Of a DNA stretch of 17,755 bases, positions 14,430 to 17,755 are shown one piece after another. How positions within the stretch are numbered: position 1 is the first letter of the stretch; each line of letters opens with the position of its first letter. Origin of the DNA: CAZIPZ01 sp964541075 (GTDB lineage: Bacteria; Acidobacteriota; Terriglobia; 20CM-2-55-15). Position numbers and translations under genes: made by a program. The stretch spans positions 1 to 17,755 of the forward strand of contig CAZIPZ010000072.1 in NCBI GenBank assembly GCA_964541075.1, written 5' to 3'. The notes below the pieces were generated by a model, which saw only the letters and a program-made list of their open reading frames with translations, ran no database searches and was not told where the DNA came from.

Positions 14430-15073
14430 TTTTCAGCAACCATCACCAGGCGATAAGGGAAACTTCGGTGCACCGTGGCGGCAATGTTCGCCTCTCGGGC
14501 AATGCGCAAAAGATCTTCGGGCTTGAAAGCGCGCTGCACAGAAACCGGACCATCATGCCGCACCATCGCGCTTTTGCTGAATAGCGCGGAAAGAATCCGG
14601 ATTGAGTGATAGGCCGCCGGATGCCGATGAAGGTCGTTCACCAGGACCAGACGCCGGGCCACTCGCCACATGTCTCGCAGAACGCGAACGCAGTCTTCAT
14701 CCGACAGGTGGTGGAAAAACAACGATGCCATGACGACGTCGAACGTGTCGTTTCGAAACGGCAACTGCAGCGCATCGCCCTGGACCGGAGTCGAGCGGGC
14801 GGCCAATTTGAGACCTTGTGCATTCAGGTCGAGTCCGACTACGCGATGCGGACTCCGCCGCACCAACGCGTCGCCAATGTCGCACGCGCCGGCGGCCACA
14901 TCAAGAATCAGCATGCCGCTCGAAGCCGGCAAAAAACGCTCGATGGCGCGGATGCCCCCCAGTCGCTTGTTGATGACGGCCAGTTCTTTGTACGCGGCCG
15001 CAAACTCGGCGGTGGGACGCGTCATGTCGTCCATCAACTCTGTTCTTTCGAGGCGCTGGGCAAATGTGATCAT
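14426..15073 (-). CDS. Class I SAM-dependent methyltransferase
   Basis: A 215-residue methyltransferase of the UbiE/Methyltransf_11 type. Motif I reads LDVAAGACDIG (57-67), followed by the acidic motif II GLDLN (80-84) and GDALQLPF (99-106). VNDLHRHP (145-152) and RHDGPVSVQRAF (172-183) are features I associate with methyltransferases placed next to FAD oxidoreductases in small polyketide clusters. Its ATG overlaps the ketosynthase stop as ATGA, and its own stop overlaps the flavoprotein ATG the same way, so the three proteins are likely made in similar amounts. The acceptor atom is unknown; an O- or C-methylation of the ketosynthase-derived product is the simplest reading. Confidence 0.9.
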   Translation of the reverse strand: MITFAQRLERTELMDDMTRPTAEFAAAYKELAVINKRLGGIRAIERFLPASSGMLILDVAAGACDIGDALVRRSPHRVVGLDLNAQGLKLAARSTPVQGDALQLPFRNDTFDVVMASLFFHHLSDEDCVRVLRDMWRVARRLVLVNDLHRHPAAYHSIRILSALFSKSAMVRHDGPVSVQRAFKPEDLLRIAREANIAATVHRSFPYRLVMVAEK

Positions 15074-16365
15074 CTACGAAGATTTCCCAGAACGAGCGCC
15101 GAGTTCTTCGACCCGAAGCCGATGCAGTTCGCCAACGCATACCGTACATGTTTCTTTCGGGGAGTTTGCGGAACGTAGTCGAGGTCGCATTCCGGATCGG
15201 GATCTTTGAGATTCAATGTAGGTGGAATGACGTCCTCCCGCAGGGCGAAAAGCGTCGCGCTAATTCCCGCGGCGCCACTTGCACCCTGCGGGTGTCCGAT
15301 CATCGATTTGGTTGCGCTCATTGGAATACGTCTGGCGTGCTCGCCAAAACAAAGCTTGATCGCGCGGGTTTCGATGCGATCGTTCAGTTCCGTCGACGTC
15401 CCGTGCAGATTGACGTAATCGATATCCGCAGGCGTTAACCCGGCGTCGGACAACGCCAGCCCCATTGCTCGTGAAGGCTCAATTCCGGATTCGTCGAGCC
15501 TTACGCGATGGTGCGCATCGCAAGTCGAACCATAGCCGAGAATCTCGGCATAAATCGGAGCGCCTCGATCCCTTGCGGACGCTTCTGTCTCAATTACGTA
15601 GACCCATGCTCCCTCGCCGAGCACAAACCCATCACGATCTCTGGAAAACGGCCGCGACGCCAACTCCGGTGCGTCATTCCACGATTCCGTGAGTATTCGC
15701 ATCAAGCAAAAACCCGCCAGTATTCCCGGGGCGAGCGGAGCATCGGCCCCGCCGGTGACCACAATGTCCGCCAGTCCGCTCATGATGGTCTGACAGGCAT
15801 AAAACAACGCATCCGTAGAACTCGTGCAGCCTGTGGAGACAACGTGACTTGGGCCATGCAGTCCAAATCGCATGGATATTTCGCTGCTGAGCGTCCCTAT
15901 GGTCGAAGTCGGAATCGTATATACGCTGGCCTTCTTCGGTTCTCCGTTGTACCAGTGCGCATATTGCCGTTCGGTGAATTCGAGCCCTCCACCCCCGCTG
16001 CCCAGAACCACGGCAATACGCCGTCGTTGATCCAGGGTGAGCGTCTCGGGATTCAGTTTCGCATCCTCGAGAGCCTCTCGCGCCGCCGCAACGGCAAGCG
16101 CCGCCGTTCGAGAAACGTGCTGACGCTCTTTCGCGGAAAAGATTAGAAGAGGATCGGGGCCGTGTACTTGTCCTGCGATCTGAACGGCGAAAGAAGAAGG
16201 ATCAAATGAAGATATACGGCGGACGCCGCTGCTCGCGTTGCGGAATCCGTTCCATAGTTCGGAGCGGCTGGAGCCCAATGGAGTGAGACATCCAAAGCCG
16301 CTGATCACGATTCGACCGGAACAAACGTTTCGGGTCCGAACAAAGCTCACGAGAAAATCATACAC
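15070..16365 (-). CDS. FabF-like beta-ketoacyl synthase (type II ketosynthase)
   Basis: Condenses an acyl thioester with a malonyl unit by decarboxylative Claisen reaction. The catalytic residues are all present: Cys180 in VSTGCTSST, His321 in NLHGTSTELND, Lys353 in SATKSMIGH and His358. The length, 431 residues or slightly less, is normal for KAS-II. The C-terminal loop reads NCIGFGSKNSALVL (413-426) where FabF normally has GFGGxN, so the gatekeeping loop is altered. That suggests a specialised rather than housekeeping role. No acyl carrier protein, acyltransferase or chain-length factor is next to it. The first possible start is GTG 16365, which has no properly spaced ribosome site; GTG 16350 is an alternative, overlapped by a four-codon leader. 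It opens a run of nine same-strand genes. Confidence 0.93.
   Translation of the reverse strand: MYDFLVSFVRTRNVCSGRIVISGFGCLTPLGSSRSELWNGFRNASSGVRRISSFDPSSFAVQIAGQVHGPDPLLIFSAKERQHVSRTAALAVAAAREALEDAKLNPETLTLDQRRRIAVVLGSGGGGLEFTERQYAHWYNGEPKKASVYTIPTSTIGTLSSEISMRFGLHGPSHVVSTGCTSSTDALFYACQTIMSGLADIVVTGGADAPLAPGILAGFCLMRILTESWNDAPELASRPFSRDRDGFVLGEGAWVYVIETEASARDRGAPIYAEILGYGSTCDAHHRVRLDESGIEPSRAMGLALSDAGLTPADIDYVNLHGTSTELNDRIETRAIKLCFGEHARRIPMSATKSMIGHPQGASGAAGISATLFALREDVIPPTLNLKDPDPECDLDYVPQTPRKKHVRYALANCIGFGSKNSALVLGNLRR
16347..16361 (-). other. Four-codon leader overlapping the ketosynthase start
   Basis: ATG 16361-16359 has an AGGAAG ribosome site (16365-16370) at good spacing and is followed by three codons and TGA (16349-16347). 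That TGA overlaps GTG 16350 of the ketosynthase frame as GTGA. It may be a coupling device that loads ribosomes for the operon, or a sign that the true start is here and a base is mis-called. Confidence 0.35.
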
Positions 16366-16419
16366 TTCCTATAAAGGACTGCAGGGTTTCTGCCGATATG
16401 AAGCTTGAGTGAAACCCAT

Positions 16420-16605
16420 ATGGAGATAAACCCTATTCCAAACCTGATCCGGACGCTCGAACTGGATCGTCGGGAGAACGACAAGCGGGATTCGCGGAAA
16501 CGTCAGGACCGCCGGCCGAAGGACAACGCCAAGGCCGCCGCGGTTTATACGCCGGATGGAAAGCTGATGCCGGAAGAAGGCCCGCGAATCGACATCATCG
16601 CCTGA
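16420..16605 (+). CDS. Small, highly charged protein of unknown function
   Basis: A 61-residue frame, divergent from the ketosynthase. The N-terminus is mildly hydrophobic (MEINPIPNLIRTLEL), the middle is strongly charged (R-R-E-N-D-K-R-D-S-R-K-R-Q-D-R-R, about 17-32), and the end is VYTPDGKLMPEEGPRIDIIA without the VY split by stops. The structured-looking end argues for a real gene. I chose ATG 16420 over the in-frame TTG 16405; neither has a strong ribosome site. No signal peptide or cysteines. I do not recognise the family. The charge pattern suggests a nucleic-acid- or protein-binding tail. Confidence 0.55.
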   Translation: MEINPIPNLIRTLELDRRENDKRDSRKRQDRRPKDNAKAAAVYTPDGKLMPEEGPRIDIIA

Positions 16606-16690
16606 GGATTTCCCGCCTGCTCATTCGACGCTCCTGGACGCCTTCGCTTCAGACGCATCCCTTTAACACAATTCCGCCATTTATACGCAA

Positions 16691-16719
16691 TTGACTTTGG
16701 GCGCCCCAACGGATACTGT
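16691..16719 (+). promoter_or_regulatory. Predicted sigma70-type promoter of the thioredoxin gene
   Basis: TTGACT (16691-16696) and TACTGT (16714-16719) are separated by 17 bases. The hexamers match TTGACA at five of six and TATAAT at three of six. Transcription would start near 16726, giving a very short leader ending in the GGAGGGG ribosome site. Confidence 0.55.
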
Positions 16720-16729
16720 AAATTTTTTC

Positions 16730-16735
16730 GGAGGG
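16730..16735 (+). promoter_or_regulatory. Ribosome binding site deciding the thioredoxin start
   Basis: GGAGGG lies four bases before ATG 16739. It settles the start there and excludes the in-frame TTG at 16691, which belongs to the -35 box. Confidence 0.75.
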
Positions 16736-16738
16736 GTC

Positions 16739-17065
16739 ATGGGGGCGAATACTGTCGAGATCACGGATACCAATTTCGAATCCGAAGTGTTGAAATCCAA
16801 CACCCTGGTTTTAATCGACTTTTGGGCAACCTGGTGTGCGCCGTGCCGGGCGCTCGCACCGACTATAGACGCCATAGCGGACGAATACAAAGGTCGCGTC
16901 AAGGTCGGCAAACTCGACGTGGATTCCAATGGCTCCACTTCCGCGCGTTTCAATGTTCGCGGCATTCCCACACTGCTGGTTTTCAAAGACGGTCAAGTGA
17001 AAGAACAGATCGTCGGCGCAGTCGACAAGAGCGTTATCGCAAAGGCGCTCGACAAGCACCTTTAG
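16739..17065 (+). CDS. trxA: Thioredoxin
   Basis: A 108-residue single-domain thioredoxin, the standard length. The active site is WCAPC (32-36) within DFWATWCAPC; the usual bacterial form is WCGPC, so the middle Gly is Ala, which may shift the redox potential slightly. The cis-proline is in RGIPTLLVF (Pro77). There is no signal peptide, so it acts in the cytoplasm and could reduce the NrdJ reductase tail, peroxiredoxins and similar partners. The strong ribosome site GGAGGGG and upstream promoter support the ATG at 16739. The stop TAG lies 15 bases before the next start, in the same reading frame. It appears to head a trx-ykgJ-purA transcript. Confidence 0.95.
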   Translation: MGANTVEITDTNFESEVLKSNTLVLIDFWATWCAPCRALAPTIDAIADEYKGRVKVGKLDVDSNGSTSARFNVRGIPTLLVFKDGQVKEQIVGAVDKSVIAKALDKHL

Positions 17066-17080
17066 ACTCCGGATCACACT

Positions 17081-17380
17081 TTGGGAAAATCAGAGCTACA
17101 ATTCCGTGCTCGTCAGGCCGCCGGCAAAGTGCGCCGCTTTTTCCGGGCAAATATCTACACACGAGAGAACGATCGATTGCTGGCGCGCCGCGAAGGCGAA
17201 TGCACACGGTGCGGCGCATGCTGCAAAATTCTATTTCGCTGCCCTTTCCTTATAGAGGACGCCGAAAACCAGTACAGGTGCGGCATATATGGCGAGCACT
17301 TCAACCAATGCCGCATCTTTCCTCTGGCTCCTAAGGATCTCGAGGAAATCGACGAACCTTGCGGCTATACATTTAAATGA
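17081..17380 (+). CDS. YkgJ-type cysteine cluster protein
   Basis: A 99-residue protein with the cysteine pattern of the YkgJ/CxxCxxCC family, which binds zinc or an iron-sulfur cluster. Cys41-x2-Cys44-x2-Cys47-Cys48 (CTRCGACC) is followed by Cys54, Cys67, Cys77 and Cys94 in CPFL, YRCGIY, QCRIFP and EPCGYTF. The N-terminal 35 residues are basic and helical. The start is TTG 17081, 15 bases after the thioredoxin stop and in the same frame; no good ribosome site is seen, so coupling to thioredoxin translation is likely. Its stop overlaps the purA ATG as ATGA. Molecular function of the family is not established. Association with a thiol-redox gene is in keeping with metal or cysteine chemistry. 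Confidence 0.85.
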   Translation: MGKSELQFRARQAAGKVRRFFRANIYTRENDRLLARREGECTRCGACCKILFRCPFLIEDAENQYRCGIYGEHFNQCRIFPLAPKDLEEIDEPCGYTFK

Positions 17381-17755
17381 AGCAGACTCTGGCGGTCGTC
17401 GGTTTTCAATGGGGCGATGAAGGAAAGGGGAAGATCGTCGATATCCTTTCGGAGCGCTTCGATTGCGTCGCGCGTTACCAGGGCGGCCACAATGCCGGCC
17501 ATACGATCAGCGTTGGAAATCGACGACACGTTCTGCACCTGATTCCCTCCGGCATCTTCCATCCGCATATCCAATGCGTTATCGGAGGAGGGGTCGTCCT
17601 CGATCCGTTCGCTCTCATCGAAGAATCCCAGGCTGTCGAGAAGCTCGGCGTCACCCTACATGGCCGCCTGTTTGTGTCTAATCGCTGCCACCTGATTCTT
17701 CCCTATCATCGCGTCCTCGAGGCCGCGGTCGAACTGAAGCTGGGCGAGCGGAAGA
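17377..17755 (+). CDS. purA: Adenylosuccinate synthetase, N-terminal part (runs off the window)
   Basis: Makes adenylosuccinate from IMP, aspartate and GTP, the first committed step to AMP. The visible 126 residues contain the GTP-binding QWGDEGKGK (11-19) with catalytic Asp14, and GGHNAGHT (36-43) with His42. The IMP-side motif reads CVIGGGVVLDP (67-77) where most enzymes have GNGVV, so one Asn is Gly. The ATG overlaps the YkgJ stop as ATGA, which fixes the start and implies co-translation. The remainder of the roughly 430-residue enzyme lies beyond the window. Confidence 0.96.
   Translation, partial: MKQTLAVVGFQWGDEGKGKIVDILSERFDCVARYQGGHNAGHTISVGNRRHVLHLIPSGIFHPHIQCVIGGGVVLDPFALIEESQAVEKLGVTLHGRLFVSNRCHLILPYHRVLEAAVELKLGERK

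Noticed and set aside
13497..14456. A 319-codon plus-strand frame opposite the flavoprotein gene
   Set aside because: It is antisense to clear FAD motifs and has no protein features of its own.

Overview
The window is moderately GC-rich bacterial chromosome with tightly packed genes, many ATGA start/stop overlaps and frequent GTG or TTG starts. The mix of genes (adenosylcobalamin-dependent class II ribonucleotide reductase, an MqnD-like menaquinone-family protein, a receiver-less CheB/CheR/PAS protein, a YkgJ-like cysteine cluster protein) fits a soil-type heterotroph, possibly Acidobacteriota. That assignment is a judgement from gene content, not a search result.

Left part, plus strand (1-2025): the tail of an unidentified gene is coupled by ATGA to a 12-helix transporter-like protein of the ATP/ADP-translocase (Npt/TLC) type. 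A secreted dual-specificity-type phosphatase follows. Its last eight codons and stop lie in a perfect 25-bp inverted repeat (1999-2056) that separates it from the convergent nrdJ.

Minus strand, 2075-5715: nrdJ encodes a 914-residue B12-dependent ribonucleotide reductase. Upstream of it are a sigma70-like promoter and two NrdR-box-like sites set 31 bp apart, so NrdR control of nrdJ is a concrete prediction. A NarL/UvrY-type response regulator follows upstream, then about 340 bases without a convincing gene.

Minus strand, 16365-6211: nine genes lie head to tail with gaps of 0-26 bp or overlaps of 4-79 bp. In order they are a FabF-like ketosynthase, class I methyltransferase, geranylgeranyl-reductase-type flavoprotein, family 2 glycosyltransferase, SPASM-like radical SAM protein, MqnD-like protein, TPR protein, stand-alone CheB-type methylesterase with a zinc-ribbon-like tail, and a CheB-CheR-coiled-coil-PAS protein. 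The first five look like a pathway that builds, methylates, reduces and glycosylates an acyl or polyketide lipid. The last two look like signalling modules. The product is not identifiable from sequence, and this unit is the best candidate here for an undescribed system.

Right part, plus strand (16420-17755): a small, highly charged orphan protein is divergent from the ketosynthase. Then comes a trx-ykgJ-purA run: thioredoxin with a good promoter and ribosome site, a YkgJ-type cysteine cluster protein, and the start of adenylosuccinate synthetase, which runs off the window. No tRNA, rRNA, CRISPR array, transposase or phage gene was seen.
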